Counted from the first letter of the stretch, positions 17,392 to 26,955 are shown. The stretch: DNA of 64,000 nt from an uncultured Chloroflexota bacterium (GCA_902774215.1 CACYHU010000054.1:22918-86917), one strand, 5' to 3'. Made by a program: numbers and translations. Notes: generated by a model not told the origin, from the sequence alone.

Positions 17392-18582
17392 ATGTCTAAA
17401 GCTTACGAACTTGCAAATCATCTTGAAAAACTGAACATCAACAACATGTACAATAATGACTTTTATTGGACATGGGACAAGACCGATGATGAAATCGACG
17501 CCATCTTCACCGTTGCCGATGCCCTGCGCGACCTGCGCGAACGGAACAAGAGCTGCCGCGTCTGGGATTCAGGACTGGCGATTTCCGTTTTCCGTGACAA
17601 CTCTACACGCACCCGCTTTTCTTTCGCTTCCGCCTGTAACCTGTTGGGGCTGACCGTCAACGATCTAGATGAGAAAAAATCCCAGATCGCCCATGGTGAA
17701 ACAGTACGTGAAACAGCCAACATGGTTTCCTTCATGGCAGACGTGATCGGTATCCGCGATGATATGTTCATCGGTGAAGGCCATAAATATCAGAAGACCT
17801 TCATGGACGCAGTTGATGAAGGCTTCCACGATGGTGTTCTTGAACAGCGCCCGACCCTGGTCAACCTGCAGTGCGATGTTGACCACCCGACTCAGTCCAT
17901 GTCCGACTTCGACCACATCATCCACCATTTCGGCGGAGTGGAAAACCTGAAGGGCAAGAAGATCGTCATGTCCTGGGCATATTCTCCGTCTTATGGCAAA
18001 CCGCTTTCAGTCCCACAGGGCGTTGTCGGTCTGTTTACCCGCTTCGGTATGGATGTTGTCCTTGCCCATCCGGAAGGCTATGAAATCATGTCCGATGTGG
18101 AAGAAATCGCAAAGAACAATGTCGCCAAAGGCGGCGGTACTTTCACCAAAACCAATAACATGGCAGAAGCCTTTGAAGGCGCCGATATCGTCTATCCGAA
18201 ATCCTGGGCTCCTTTCGCTGCCATGGAAAAACGCACAAAGCTCTACCAGGCCGGCGATGTCGACGGCATCAACGCTTTGGAAAAGGAACTGCTCAAACAG
18301 AATGCCGAACACAAAGACTGGGCTTGCACTGAAGAACTGATGAAGAGGACCAAAGACGGCAAGGCACTTTATATGCACTGCCTCCCGGCCGATATCACCG
18401 GTCTTTCCTGCAAGGAAGGCGAAGTGGACCGCAGCGTCTTCGAACGCTACATCGACCCGCTTTATCTCGAAGCCTCCTACAAACCGTATATCATCGCGGC
18501 TATGATCCTCACCTCCAAGGTCAAGGATCCCGCCAACTGCCTGCGCAAGCTGGATGCCGGCGGTGCCCGCAAATTATTCTGA
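17392..18582 (+). CDS. ygeW: Knotted carbamoyltransferase YgeW
   Basis: A 396-residue member of the aspartate/ornithine carbamoyltransferase superfamily, with the same length as E. coli YgeW. The carbamoyl-phosphate loop is FRDNSTRTRFSF, followed by HGETVRETANM. QCDVDHPTQSMSDF carries the HPTQ motif, and HCLPADITGLSC is the C-terminal active-site loop typical of the YgeW branch, which is distinct from true OTCase. The physiological substrate of YgeW is not known. AAGGAG lies 8 bases before the ATG. It forms a pair with ygeY and is closed by a terminator. Confidence 0.93.
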   Translation: MSKAYELANHLEKLNINNMYNNDFYWTWDKTDDEIDAIFTVADALRDLRERNKSCRVWDSGLAISVFRDNSTRTRFSFASACNLLGLTVNDLDEKKSQIAHGETVRETANMVSFMADVIGIRDDMFIGEGHKYQKTFMDAVDEGFHDGVLEQRPTLVNLQCDVDHPTQSMSDFDHIIHHFGGVENLKGKKIVMSWAYSPSYGKPLSVPQGVVGLFTRFGMDVVLAHPEGYEIMSDVEEIAKNNVAKGGGTFTKTNNMAEAFEGADIVYPKSWAPFAAMEKRTKLYQAGDVDGINALEKELLKQNAEHKDWACTEELMKRTKDGKALYMHCLPADITGLSCKEGEVDRSVFERYIDPLYLEASYKPYIIAAMILTSKVKDPANCLRKLDAGGARKLF

Positions 18583-18604
18583 TCACTTCCGACTTTTTAC
18601 AAAG

Positions 18605-18634
18605 CAGCCGGCGGAAAATACGCCGGCTGTTTTT
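18605..18634 (+). terminator. Intrinsic terminator after ygeW
   Basis: CAGCCGGCG (18605-18613), loop GAAAATA, CGCCGGCTG (18621-18629), T5. Confidence 0.88.
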
Positions 18635-18768
18635 ATTTCTCATTCCGGCTGATTAACAACATTTGATATGTCTGTTTATATATTGCTGTACTGCCCTGGT
18701 TTCTTACGAAATCATTCATGATATACTTTTTAGCTGCAGAAAAAAGATTACGACAAGGATGGAAAATC

Positions 18769-21700
18769 ATGGCTGATAAAAAAACAATAAATCCGCAAAC
18801 CGGCCGCTATATATCAATGAAAGACTGGAACAGTCTTTTCTCTGAAGAAATGCTGCGGAATGGAAAACTGTTATACATGAAAAATGCGGTCCGGCAGTTT
18901 TCTGATACTGAGACATCAGCCCATTCGGAAGTAATTGACGGGACCAAGGTTTATTCCGTAAATATTACCGGGGCACCCGGCAGCTATTCAACAAAATGGG
19001 ATGTCAATTCTTTTTCCTGCAATTGCCGGACAAAAAGACACAGGGGAGTCTGGGATTACAAATCAGGCCAATATTATTACACATGTGAACATGAAGCAGC
19101 AGTTTTATATTACTGGGAAGCGAAACATGGACCGTGGATATTTGAAGAATCCGATAATGAGTTCAATGCGAGAAAATATCAGGAAGAACTTAAGCGCAAA
19201 AAAGATCAGTTGAAAGCCCAAAAAGAGCTCGAGTCAAAAATGATTATTCCGGCAAAAGAATATTTCTCCACACTGCCTGCAGGCGGCTACTTTGATGTAA
19301 AACGGGCTGCGGAAAACCTGAGGACGACCCAATACGCAGTCAACCGGGCGGCTCAGATTCTGGAAACCGGACAGATTTTGATTATTGATAAAAATGTTTC
19401 CTACGGAACAACCGGAGAGCAGGTTCTGCAGGTCAGCGGAAAAATCGGCGATGAGCTGGGTAAACACGAAACGTATATTTCTCTCAGCTTTAACGAAATT
19501 GAAAAAAGACGATGCAGCTGCGGACTTTATTACTATACAGTGCCGCCAAGCGAACCACTATGCGAACACGAACTGATCCTCCTGAAAGAAATGCAGACAA
19601 TTGCCGGACAGTCCAACCTTGGTGATGCCACAGACCTGACAGCTGCGCGTTTTTTCTCAGCCATGGCAGTCCCATCGTCTCAACAGGGGAATGACCAGCA
19701 GGAAAAGCAGGAAAAACAAAAAACACTGGTGCTTTCTCCCCGGATCATTATTAACGGCGGAAATGTGTCACTGACATTCAAATTAGGGCGGAGCGCAGGG
19801 AATGATACATCTACAGCCGGAAGAAAGACAAAATCGCCAAATGCCTCATCTGCGAAAAGCAATGTTGTCAAAAACCTGAAAACACTTGTTCAGGCATTCT
19901 CGGAAGAATCGGAATTTGAACTGACAAAAAACCAAATTCTCGATTTCTCAAAAGAAGATTTCACCGATGAAAGCCTGTCCTGGCTCACCTTTGTACAGCG
20001 CAGAGTCAGCGAATCTCTGGAAGTGAATAACCGTCTGCAATCCAGGGTTTATTACGGTTATAATCCATCACTTAAAATGCAGGATTCTTTGACCGGCGCC
20101 ATGCTTGACCAGTTTTATGAGATCGCGGAAGGAAACTCTTTTGAGAGTATCAACCGCACAAACAACAACGAGACAGGAATGCTGAAAGTTGGACACGCGG
20201 ATATGCGTGTCTACCTGAAATCGGAAAAGATAACAGATTCCAAAGGTACATTTTACGGTGTTCTCGTGACAGGAACCATGCCGGTGATCCTGCACGGAAG
20301 CTCAGACAGCTACATTTTAAGCGATTCCAACCTCAGCAAAATCAGCAGAGAAGAGGAAAACGTTCTGAAACCTTTCCTGTCTGCTGCTGAAAAAGACGGA
20401 AATATCCGCTTCCGTGTCGGGCTGGACAGCCTTCCGGAGTTTTATTACCGGGTCGTACCAACCTTCCTGCAATCCCGATATATCGATTTTCAGGATAATT
20501 GCTATGAAGAAGCGGAACGGATGCTTCCGCCCGAACCGGAATTTCTCTTTCAGATGGATCTTGATCAGGATGCCTGTTTCTGCCAGGCTTATGTATCCTA
20601 TGACAAGGAGAGGTTCTATTTATATGATGAAAACAGCAGCGGGGATACTTATCGGGACCGGGTTCAGGAAGACCGCATCAAGTCGATCCTTGTAAATTAT
20701 TTTGAATATATTGACCCGGAACAGCAGATGGTGTGGAATTATTTATCTGATGATTATTTATATACGCTGCTGACTGAAACCATACCGGAACTTTCCAGAT
20801 ATGGTGAGGTACAGGGAAGTGAAGCTTTCAACAGGCTGAAAATACGCACTGCGCCATCTATTCAGGTGGGCGTTGGCATCGAGAGCGGCCTGATGGATAT
20901 CTCCGTTATATCAAAAGATGTTTCCCCGGAAGAATTGCTGGACATACTCAACAGTTATCGGGCGAAAAAGAAATATCACCGGCTCAGAAGCGGTGATTAC
21001 GTACGTCTGACACAGGATGACCGGCTGGAATCTCTTAATACGATGTTAGACGAGATCCACATGAAAGCAGAGGACATTATCGGGAAAGAGGCTCATTTGC
21101 CGATGTATCGGGCCTTGTACCTCGATTCCATGCTCAAAAAACATGAGGAACTCGCTGCAAACCGGGACCGTACCTACAAGGCGCTTGTAAAGAATTTTTC
21201 GACCATCCGTGATGCCGACTTTGAACCACCGAAGGTGCAGTCAGAGATTCTCCGCCCCTATCAAACATATGGATTCAAATGGCTCCGGACACTGACCGCT
21301 GCCGGATTCGGCGGCATTCTGGCCGATGAGATGGGACTCGGGAAAACCATCCAGGCTATCACACTTCTGCAGTCACTGAAAGACGATGGGGATACAGGTA
21401 CCAGCCTGATCGTTTGCCCGGCTTCTCTTGTCTATAACTGGCAGGAAGAGTTCAGACGATTCGCACCGGATCTTTCAGTGAAGCTGATCGTCGGATCTGC
21501 CGGGCAGCGAAAGACGATCCTCTCTGAACTTTCCCTTCCGAACAGCAAAGAAAAAGCTGACGTTCTCGTCACCAGTTATGACCTTTTCAAAAAGGACATC
21601 AGCCTGTATCACGGCATACAGTTTACGGTCATGTTCCTCGATGAAGCCCAGTATATCAAAAACCAAAAAGCGGCTGTCACCAAATCTGTGAAAGCGGCAT

Positions 21701-22647
21701 CTGCGCGGTACCGATTTGCTCTCACAGGAACACCGGTCGAAAACCGTCTTGCGGAACTGTGGAGCATCTTTGATTTCCTGATGCCCGGATTTTTATACAG
21801 CTATCAGGAATTCTCGAGCCGGTTTGAAACACCGATCGTCAAAAATAAAGATGAAGCCATCTCTGCCCGGCTGCGTCAGATGGTCTCGCCTTTTATACTC
21901 CGCAGGCTGAAAACGGATGTACTGAAGGACCTGCCGGAAAAGCTGGAAGAAGTCCGGTATACCCGGTTCGAAGAAGATCAGCGCAAGGTTTATGACGGGC
22001 AGGTCGTACATATGAAGCAGATGCTTTCCGGGCTCGGAAACTCCGGGGAAGACAAGCTTAAAGTCCTGACAGAGCTGATGCGTATCCGTCAAATCTGCTG
22101 TGACCCATCCCTCTTGTTTGAAGATTATCACGGCGGAAGTGCCAAACGGGAAGCCTGCATTGAACTGATCCAGAGTGCTATCGGCGGAGGCCACCGGATG
22201 CTGGTCTTTTCACAGTTTACTTCCATGCTGGCATTACTGGAGGAAGACCTGCAAAAAGAGGAGATTCCCTATCTGAAACTGACCGGAGCCACATCCAAAG
22301 AGCAGCGTATCCGCATGGTTCGTGAATTCAACGAAGGGGACACACCTGTCTTTCTGATCTCACTCAAAGCGGGCGGTACCGGACTGAACCTGACCGGAGC
22401 GGATGTCGTGATCCACTATGACCCCTGGTGGAATATCGCCGCACAAAACCAGGCAACAGACCGGGCACACCGTATCGGTCAGACGAACACGGTCACTGTT
22501 TACCGGCTGATCGTCAAAGATTCAATCGAAGAAAAGATACTCGCACTGCAGGAAGCCAAACAGGACCTGGCTGATTCTGTTTTGTCCGGTGAAACCAGTG
22601 CTATCTCATCACTTTCGACAGATGAATTGATGGCATTGCTCGGATAA
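18769..22647 (+). CDS. SNF2-family helicase with two SWIM zinc fingers
   Basis: A 1292-residue DEAD/H superfamily 2 protein. Two SWIM motifs (CxC...CxH) lie in the N-terminal third: SCNC...CEH and RCSCG...CEH. The SNF2 ATPase lies at roughly 825-1290: DEMGLGKT (Lys about 859), DEAQ (about 958-961), LTGTPVENR, SLKAGGTGLNL and DRAHRIGQ. Such proteins translocate on DNA using ATP and may remodel DNA-protein complexes; the SWIM domains probably bind DNA or protein. The start at 18769 is chosen because AAGGA precedes it at the right distance; the ATG at 18718 overlaps a TATACT box that looks like the -10. No partner gene is adjacent. Confidence 0.92.
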   Translation: MADKKTINPQTGRYISMKDWNSLFSEEMLRNGKLLYMKNAVRQFSDTETSAHSEVIDGTKVYSVNITGAPGSYSTKWDVNSFSCNCRTKRHRGVWDYKSGQYYYTCEHEAAVLYYWEAKHGPWIFEESDNEFNARKYQEELKRKKDQLKAQKELESKMIIPAKEYFSTLPAGGYFDVKRAAENLRTTQYAVNRAAQILETGQILIIDKNVSYGTTGEQVLQVSGKIGDELGKHETYISLSFNEIEKRRCSCGLYYYTVPPSEPLCEHELILLKEMQTIAGQSNLGDATDLTAARFFSAMAVPSSQQGNDQQEKQEKQKTLVLSPRIIINGGNVSLTFKLGRSAGNDTSTAGRKTKSPNASSAKSNVVKNLKTLVQAFSEESEFELTKNQILDFSKEDFTDESLSWLTFVQRRVSESLEVNNRLQSRVYYGYNPSLKMQDSLTGAMLDQFYEIAEGNSFESINRTNNNETGMLKVGHADMRVYLKSEKITDSKGTFYGVLVTGTMPVILHGSSDSYILSDSNLSKISREEENVLKPFLSAAEKDGNIRFRVGLDSLPEFYYRVVPTFLQSRYIDFQDNCYEEAERMLPPEPEFLFQMDLDQDACFCQAYVSYDKERFYLYDENSSGDTYRDRVQEDRIKSILVNYFEYIDPEQQMVWNYLSDDYLYTLLTETIPELSRYGEVQGSEAFNRLKIRTAPSIQVGVGIESGLMDISVISKDVSPEELLDILNSYRAKKKYHRLRSGDYVRLTQDDRLESLNTMLDEIHMKAEDIIGKEAHLPMYRALYLDSMLKKHEELAANRDRTYKALVKNFSTIRDADFEPPKVQSEILRPYQTYGFKWLRTLTAAGFGGILADEMGLGKTIQAITLLQSLKDDGDTGTSLIVCPASLVYNWQEEFRRFAPDLSVKLIVGSAGQRKTILSELSLPNSKEKADVLVTSYDLFKKDISLYHGIQFTVMFLDEAQYIKNQKAAVTKSVKAASARYRFALTGTPVENRLAELWSIFDFLMPGFLYSYQEFSSRFETPIVKNKDEAISARLRQMVSPFILRRLKTDVLKDLPEKLEEVRYTRFEEDQRKVYDGQVVHMKQMLSGLGNSGEDKLKVLTELMRIRQICCDPSLLFEDYHGGSAKREACIELIQSAIGGGHRMLVFSQFTSMLALLEEDLQKEEIPYLKLTGATSKEQRIRMVREFNEGDTPVFLISLKAGGTGLNLTGADVVIHYDPWWNIAAQNQATDRAHRIGQTNTVTVYRLIVKDSIEEKILALQEAKQDLADSVLSGETSAISSLSTDELMALLG

Positions 22648-22697
22648 GCCAGCAGTTCATTATGAGGAGTATCACAACAGAGCCTTAAAATTCAAAT

Positions 22698-22727
22698 TGA
22701 GTCAGCAGAACAGGCTGCATTGACTCA
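22698..22727. terminator. Hairpin between convergent genes
   Basis: TGAGTCA-GCAG...CTGC-AT-TGACTCA forms a stem of 7 plus 4 bp. It shares 19 of 20 bases (GAGTCA-CAGAACAGGCTGC core) with the hairpin at 63236-63283. No T-run follows at once, so the terminator assignment is tentative. 22728-22799 shows nothing else. Confidence 0.4.
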
Positions 22728-22799
22728 GGCGATGGAAACCTTAAAAAAAACAGTCCCAGGCATTTGTATCACTGAGGCTGTTGATAATCCTGTTTCGGA

Positions 22800-24296
22800 T
22801 CACTTAAGTATCAGCCAATATCCGCCCCTCGCGGCGCCCTTCCGCAGCAGATAGCCATCCTCACGAAGCTGCCTGATGTTTTTCTCAACTGCCCGTGAAG
22901 TGAGAGATAATTTTTCCGCGATTGCGGCAGCTGATATGCTGTTATCCGAACGAATCAGGTTCAGTATATTTCTTTTTGTCCTGCTAAGTAAAGAATATTC
23001 CGAACTTTTCTCCGAACTTTTTACCGAATTTCTATCATAAGGAATAACCGAATCGTACTCCAAGGCATCCTCCCTGATCACAGAACCTTCCGGAACAAAG
23101 GAGGCATACTGCCCGCTGTATATTGATTGACGATACAGGTTAATTCTGAAAGCACCTGCACTTTCAACAAATTCAGGGGCAGGAAGATTGTATTCTTTCG
23201 CTTCCCGTTTGATTTTTCGTAAACCGGTTCCCCATGATTCAATCAATCCCATCTGATAAAACACCTCCGCGATAACTCTGTTGCGCTGTTTTGAATGACC
23301 TTCCAGAGCTTCTTCCAGCGTCAATCCAAAATAAAGCCCCCCCGGGGATGTGACTTCAAGCCGATCTTCGAAAATTGCCACCTGAACACAGGCAGGTTCA
23401 AGGAAGTTCCGATGGCAATGGGCATTGATGATCATTTCACGAATTGAATCCGGAGGCAATTCATATTTTTCTCTCCGAACCAATCCTTCAACTTTTGCCT
23501 GAATACGAATATTTCGAAGCACAAAATCATAAGCATCTTCAATCTGTTCGTAAAGCGGACCGGAGAAATCCCGCTTATCGATAAAAATACCTCGTTCGGT
23601 TCCTGCGAATACGGCACATTGGGTTTTGGAAAAGCGGAAATAAGAGCCTGTTAATAACGCAAAGGCATTGGAAGCCAAGCATATTTCATGATCATATTTG
23701 ATCAATCCCCAATCTTCGAGCTGTGTTTTTGTCACTTTTGGCAGCTTTTTGCCCGAACTGCGGATACCCGGTATGTCTTTTCGATAGCGATTTATATCAC
23801 GGCATAGTTTGTTAATCGCACTGTCAGTTACTGTATATCCTATGCATTTTAGTTCGTCCCATGAAATTCTCGCGCCTTCAAATTCCAACTCTTTTATTTT
23901 GTCGGGATCAGCTTGTCTGGAAGTCCCGCCTACACGGATATAGGTACCATATTCTTTCCCTTTTGATTTGAAATAATACGGTCTGTTTGCTCCCGGAGAA
24001 ACAGATACCGTTATTACCGTTTTTCCTTCAAGTGTCTGGAAAGTAATGTTCGGTATTATTTGCGGTGTGCAGGATGCTGAAACGGCATTCGCGACCTGAT
24101 CCATTATTTTAAATACTTCCGCGTCATCCACACCCACAACTGTTCGTGTTTTGTCTGCGACACCGATTATTAATTGTCCGCCTTGTGTATTGGCAAAGGC
24201 GATAATGGTTTTCACATATTTTTCGGAGTCTTTTGGCAGGGATTCTTTGAATTCAATGTTCTTTGATTCACCGTGCATTATTTCTTCTATGGTCAT
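22800..24296 (-). CDS. AlbA_2-domain ATP-binding protein with winged helix
   Basis: A 498-residue protein of the common 'RNA-binding/ATP-binding AlbA_2' group. The N-terminal AlbA_2 (Schlafen-type) domain is in residues 10-130 (ESKNIEFKESLP, AFANTQGGQLIIGV). The GHKL-like ATPase segment is at REMIINAHCHRNF and GLIESWGTGLRKI. A C-terminal winged helix (TKRNILNLIRSDNSISAAAIAEKLSLT) follows a Ser/Lys/Glu-rich linker. GGAGG lies directly ahead of the start. The protein is presumably a regulator or nucleic-acid-binding ATPase; no biochemical role is established for most members. Repeated CCGAACTTT elements upstream and inside the gene suggest autoregulation. Confidence 0.87.
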   Translation of the reverse strand: MTIEEIMHGESKNIEFKESLPKDSEKYVKTIIAFANTQGGQLIIGVADKTRTVVGVDDAEVFKIMDQVANAVSASCTPQIIPNITFQTLEGKTVITVSVSPGANRPYYFKSKGKEYGTYIRVGGTSRQADPDKIKELEFEGARISWDELKCIGYTVTDSAINKLCRDINRYRKDIPGIRSSGKKLPKVTKTQLEDWGLIKYDHEICLASNAFALLTGSYFRFSKTQCAVFAGTERGIFIDKRDFSGPLYEQIEDAYDFVLRNIRIQAKVEGLVRREKYELPPDSIREMIINAHCHRNFLEPACVQVAIFEDRLEVTSPGGLYFGLTLEEALEGHSKQRNRVIAEVFYQMGLIESWGTGLRKIKREAKEYNLPAPEFVESAGAFRINLYRQSIYSGQYASFVPEGSVIREDALEYDSVIPYDRNSVKSSEKSSEYSLLSRTKRNILNLIRSDNSISAAAIAEKLSLTSRAVEKNIRQLREDGYLLRKGAARGGYWLILK

Positions 24297-24311
24297 GGTG
24301 TCCTCCTTTTT

Positions 24312-24437
24312 CCGAACTTTCCTGCTTAGGCTATTTTATTTTACCATATTTCCGAATTTTTACCGAACTTTCTCCGTATTTTCATGCATATTATTTTTGC
24401 TTTTTTATGAGTAATCACTTTTTATTATCCGAACTTT
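24312..24437 (-). promoter_or_regulatory. CCGAACTTT iterons upstream of the AlbA_2 gene
   Basis: On the plus strand CCGAACTTT occurs at 24312-24320, 24363-24371 and 24429-24437, with a variant CCGAATTTT at 24352-24360. All are in the same orientation, in the AT-rich region upstream of the minus-strand start. Three more (23000-23008, 23012-23020, 23024-23032) lie inside the gene. This region (24297-24485) has no coding frame. Confidence 0.5.
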
Positions 24438-24485
24438 TTATAAATTTGTATTTTTTTCCATATTTATAATCCAAATCGGGATTCA

Positions 24486-24719
24486 TCAATGCGTTGTGAA
24501 AAAGAACAGCTTGATATACTCTTCATCACTAATGAACCCCGGATCAGCGTTTTTCCCGTACAATCCCCCCAGTTCATGATCATCTGTTTTGCTCAGCGGC
24601 TTCCCGGCCGCTTTGCAGTATTCCAACTCCTTCCGGGTATGGTCTGACATGGCCGTGAATGAATTGAAGCAGGTATCCTCATCAAACACATTGCCCCTGT
24701 CATCGATCCATTCCCTGAT
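24486..24719 (-). pseudogene. Gene remnant (unrecognised, no start)
   Basis: An open stretch on the minus strand encodes about 77 residues, from IREWIDDRGNV to the end. The internal SDHTRKELEYCKAAGKP segment resembles small phage-type proteins of the nucleoside deoxyribosyltransferase-like group (tentative). It has no ATG, is preceded directly by a stop, and appears to be the tail of a degraded gene. 24720-24900 carries a second remnant in another frame (SDRSIR... on the minus strand) with a short match to 3040-3115. Confidence 0.3.
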
Positions 24720-24900
24720 TTACGGTAAAAAGACAAAAACATCCTGAGAAAAAGTTATAATTCAGGAATAATTTCTCGCAGCTGTTCAGGGCCGGGTGAT
24801 GTATCACAGGTGAGAGGTCATTCATGCGGATTTCACCGCAGTAAAGTGTCAGTCTCCGTATGCTCCGGTCTGAATAGATACGATAAAAAAGGATCAAAAT

Positions 24901-25302
24901 ATGAAAAAACTTTATATACTGATAATGATCATTGCCGTTGCCGCAGCCCTTTGCGCCTGCAGCCCAAAAACGCAGCCTGCACCGACTGCCTCTCCGACGG
25001 AAGTACCTGCCCAGCCAACAGAGGCTCCAACAGAAGTACCTGCCGAACCAACCGCAGTACCGACAGAAGCTCCGACTGAAGCTCCGGCTGAAGAAAAGCC
25101 GGCAGAGGAAGCTCCGGCTGAAGTTCCAGCTGAAGAAAAGACAGCAGAAGAAACTCCGGCCGATGAACCGGAAGCAGATGCGTCAAAATCTTCTGATGAC
25201 ATCGATGTGCAGGCCGTTTTTGATGATTTGAAGACCCGCGGGCTTTTCACTGCTGAACACTGCCGGGAAAAAGGTCTGGACAGCACCTCTTGTCGGTATT
25301 GA
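24901..25302 (+). CDS. N-terminal part of a frameshifted TlpA-like lipoprotein
   Basis: 133 codons in this frame: a lipoprotein signal (membrane stretch, then LCAC; Cys near residue 20), a Thr/Pro/Glu-rich spacer (PTEVPAEPTAVPTEAP, EEKPAEEAPAEVPAEE) and then DIDVQAVFDDLKTRGLF. The frame then ends in TSCRY*. The adjoining frame (+1) continues without a break from about 25232 into the 25439 reading frame, so both are one ancestral gene. The most likely lesion is one extra A in the A5 run at about 25268-25272. The acidic low-complexity spacer resembles the tail of the 2195 protein. It is either a sequencing artefact or a real broken gene. Confidence 0.7.
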   Translation: MKKLYILIMIIAVAAALCACSPKTQPAPTASPTEVPAQPTEAPTEVPAEPTAVPTEAPTEAPAEEKPAEEAPAEVPAEEKTAEETPADEPEADASKSSDDIDVQAVFDDLKTRGLFTAEHCREKGLDSTSCRY

Positions 25303-25438
25303 CGAATTCCAGGTTCCCGAATCTTTCCTGAACGCAAAAGGCGGCATTCGTGCTTCCGGCGGTCTGGAAGAAGGGAAAGGAATCGTTACCTTACAGGTCA
25401 TCTATATCACCAGCACTGAAGAAGACTATAATAAATAT

Positions 25439-26305
25439 GTGTCAGATATGTCAGCCATTATCGAAGATCTCAATAGTTCCGGAGCAACGGATGAAAAGAA
25501 ACAGCAATATTTTGACCTTCTCGATGAACATTCATCCAAAGTGACGACGCTGTTTACCGTTGTCGGTATTCCAAACGGTACAACCGAAGCGGAGGACAAG
25601 GCAGCTTTTCAAAAGTTCCTTGACGATAATGCCGAATGGTACGATTTAAGCGAGGAAGAATGGAAAGACTACTTTGACCATATGGTTTTCATTCCTGCCG
25701 GCAATGCGGAAGAATACAATTTCTACCTCGTGCAGGGGAACATGCCCGATGACAACAACATTGAAAATGCGGATGAAGAATACAAGACCGAGTACAAGGC
25801 CCTGTATGACAGCATCGCTGATTATGTACCGCTCTTCAAGTTCTCAAAACCGATCGGACTTGAGGAAGTAATCGAAAGCGGAACCGGTCTCTCTTTCGAG
25901 ACCACTGATATTTATGGCAATCCGGTCAAAAGCTCCGACCTCTTCAGCGGGCATAAAGTGACCATGTTCAACATCTGGGAAACCACCTGCGGCGCCTGCA
26001 TTTCCGAATTTCCGAACCTGCTCCTTCTCAATCAGGAGATAGAACCCAAAGGGGCACAGATCGTCGGACTTGTGTATGACGCGACATCAGAAGACCTGAT
26101 CGCGGAAGCCAAAGACATCGTTGATGATCTCGGCATCACCTATACCATTATTGTTCCTACAGATGAATTGATCGAATTCTTCAAAGTTCAGGCCTTCCCG
26201 ACTACTTATTTCGTCAATGAAAAGGGTGAGATCGCGGGCGAACCGGTTTCAGGCGCAAACTTCAAGCTCTACCGCCAACAGATCGAAAATTTGCTTGGTG
26301 AATAA
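25439..26305 (+). CDS. TlpA/thioredoxin-like domain, C-terminal part of frameshifted lipoprotein
   Basis: The frame is open from about 25232; 25439 is only the first ATG. Before it the reading frame encodes APLVGIDEFQVPESFLNAKG, a continuous fold with the following domain. The C-terminal 150 residues are a thioredoxin-like TlpA/ResA-type redox domain, with CxxC in WETTCGACISEFP and cis-Pro in FPTTYFV. It would face outside the membrane and reduce or exchange disulfides or handle reductant for extracytoplasmic proteins (family knowledge). The middle ~150 residues match no domain I recognise. See the frameshift note at 24901. Confidence 0.75.
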   Translation: MSDMSAIIEDLNSSGATDEKKQQYFDLLDEHSSKVTTLFTVVGIPNGTTEAEDKAAFQKFLDDNAEWYDLSEEEWKDYFDHMVFIPAGNAEEYNFYLVQGNMPDDNNIENADEEYKTEYKALYDSIADYVPLFKFSKPIGLEEVIESGTGLSFETTDIYGNPVKSSDLFSGHKVTMFNIWETTCGACISEFPNLLLLNQEIEPKGAQIVGLVYDATSEDLIAEAKDIVDDLGITYTIIVPTDELIEFFKVQAFPTTYFVNEKGEIAGEPVSGANFKLYRQQIENLLGE

Positions 26306-26350
26306 AACTGTATCCGCCATGATCCGATTCAGCGAAGCTGAATAAAATGC

Positions 26351-26384
26351 AAAAGGTGAGATGTGAAAAATCATCTCGCCTTTT
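26351..26384 (+). terminator. Intrinsic terminator after the TlpA-like gene
   Basis: AAAAGGTGAGATG (26351-26363) pairs with CATCTCGCCTTTT (26372-26384), one G-T wobble, and runs into TTTTTT. Confidence 0.85.
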
Positions 26385-26487
26385 TTATATCTTTCCGCCT
26401 GACGGCTTTACGCCGCTCCGTACCCGGAGTAAAGGGCTTATTCATATTATTATGGTAAAATAGAAATAATATGAAGGTTTTGCCGCA

Positions 26488-26955
26488 ATGAAAAACATCG
26501 ATATCATATTCGAAAAGAATCCTGATCTGAACAACATCATCATCACCGTTTCAGCGTCACAGATGGATGAGCAGATCAGTCTTTTGATAGATCTCATCAA
26601 AAAATCCGGCGGCAATGACCTTTTTGTTCAGGACAGCAGCGGCAGGATACACCGCATCACCGAAGATCGCATTATCCGCATTCAGGCTGACAACAAAAGT
26701 CTTTTGGTTTCAACGATGGATGGGGACTTCAGGCTTCGTAAAAGCATGCAGGAAGCTGAAAATATGCTCAAAAGCAGCATGTTCCTGAAAATATCCCGTT
26801 TCGAGATCGTCAATCTTCAGAAAGTGAAAAACTTTGACTTCACCATCAGCGGGACGCTCCGTATCGAATTTGAAGACGGCAGCTTCACCTGGGCATCCCG
26901 GCGTTTTATACCCATCATCAAACAGCGATTGTCAGAAAGGAATGAGAAGCGATGA
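26488..26955 (+). CDS. LytTR-family transcriptional regulator
   Basis: A 155-residue protein without a receiver domain. The C-terminal ~100 residues form a LytTR DNA-binding domain (beta-rich): LFVQDSSGRIHRITEDRIIRIQADNK and then a segment with SRFEIVNLQKVKNF and WASRRFIPIIKQRL, matching the LytTR pattern. The first ~50 residues resemble the short leader domain of LytTR/DUF3021 pair proteins. It overlaps the DUF3021 gene by 4 bases (ATGA). In Firmicutes such pairs (LytTR regulatory systems such as HdrRM) consist of an activator held by its membrane partner. Operators of LytTR type lie at 27440-27469 and 34404-34433. Confidence 0.85.
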   Translation: MKNIDIIFEKNPDLNNIIITVSASQMDEQISLLIDLIKKSGGNDLFVQDSSGRIHRITEDRIIRIQADNKSLLVSTMDGDFRLRKSMQEAENMLKSSMFLKISRFEIVNLQKVKNFDFTISGTLRIEFEDGSFTWASRRFIPIIKQRLSERNEKR

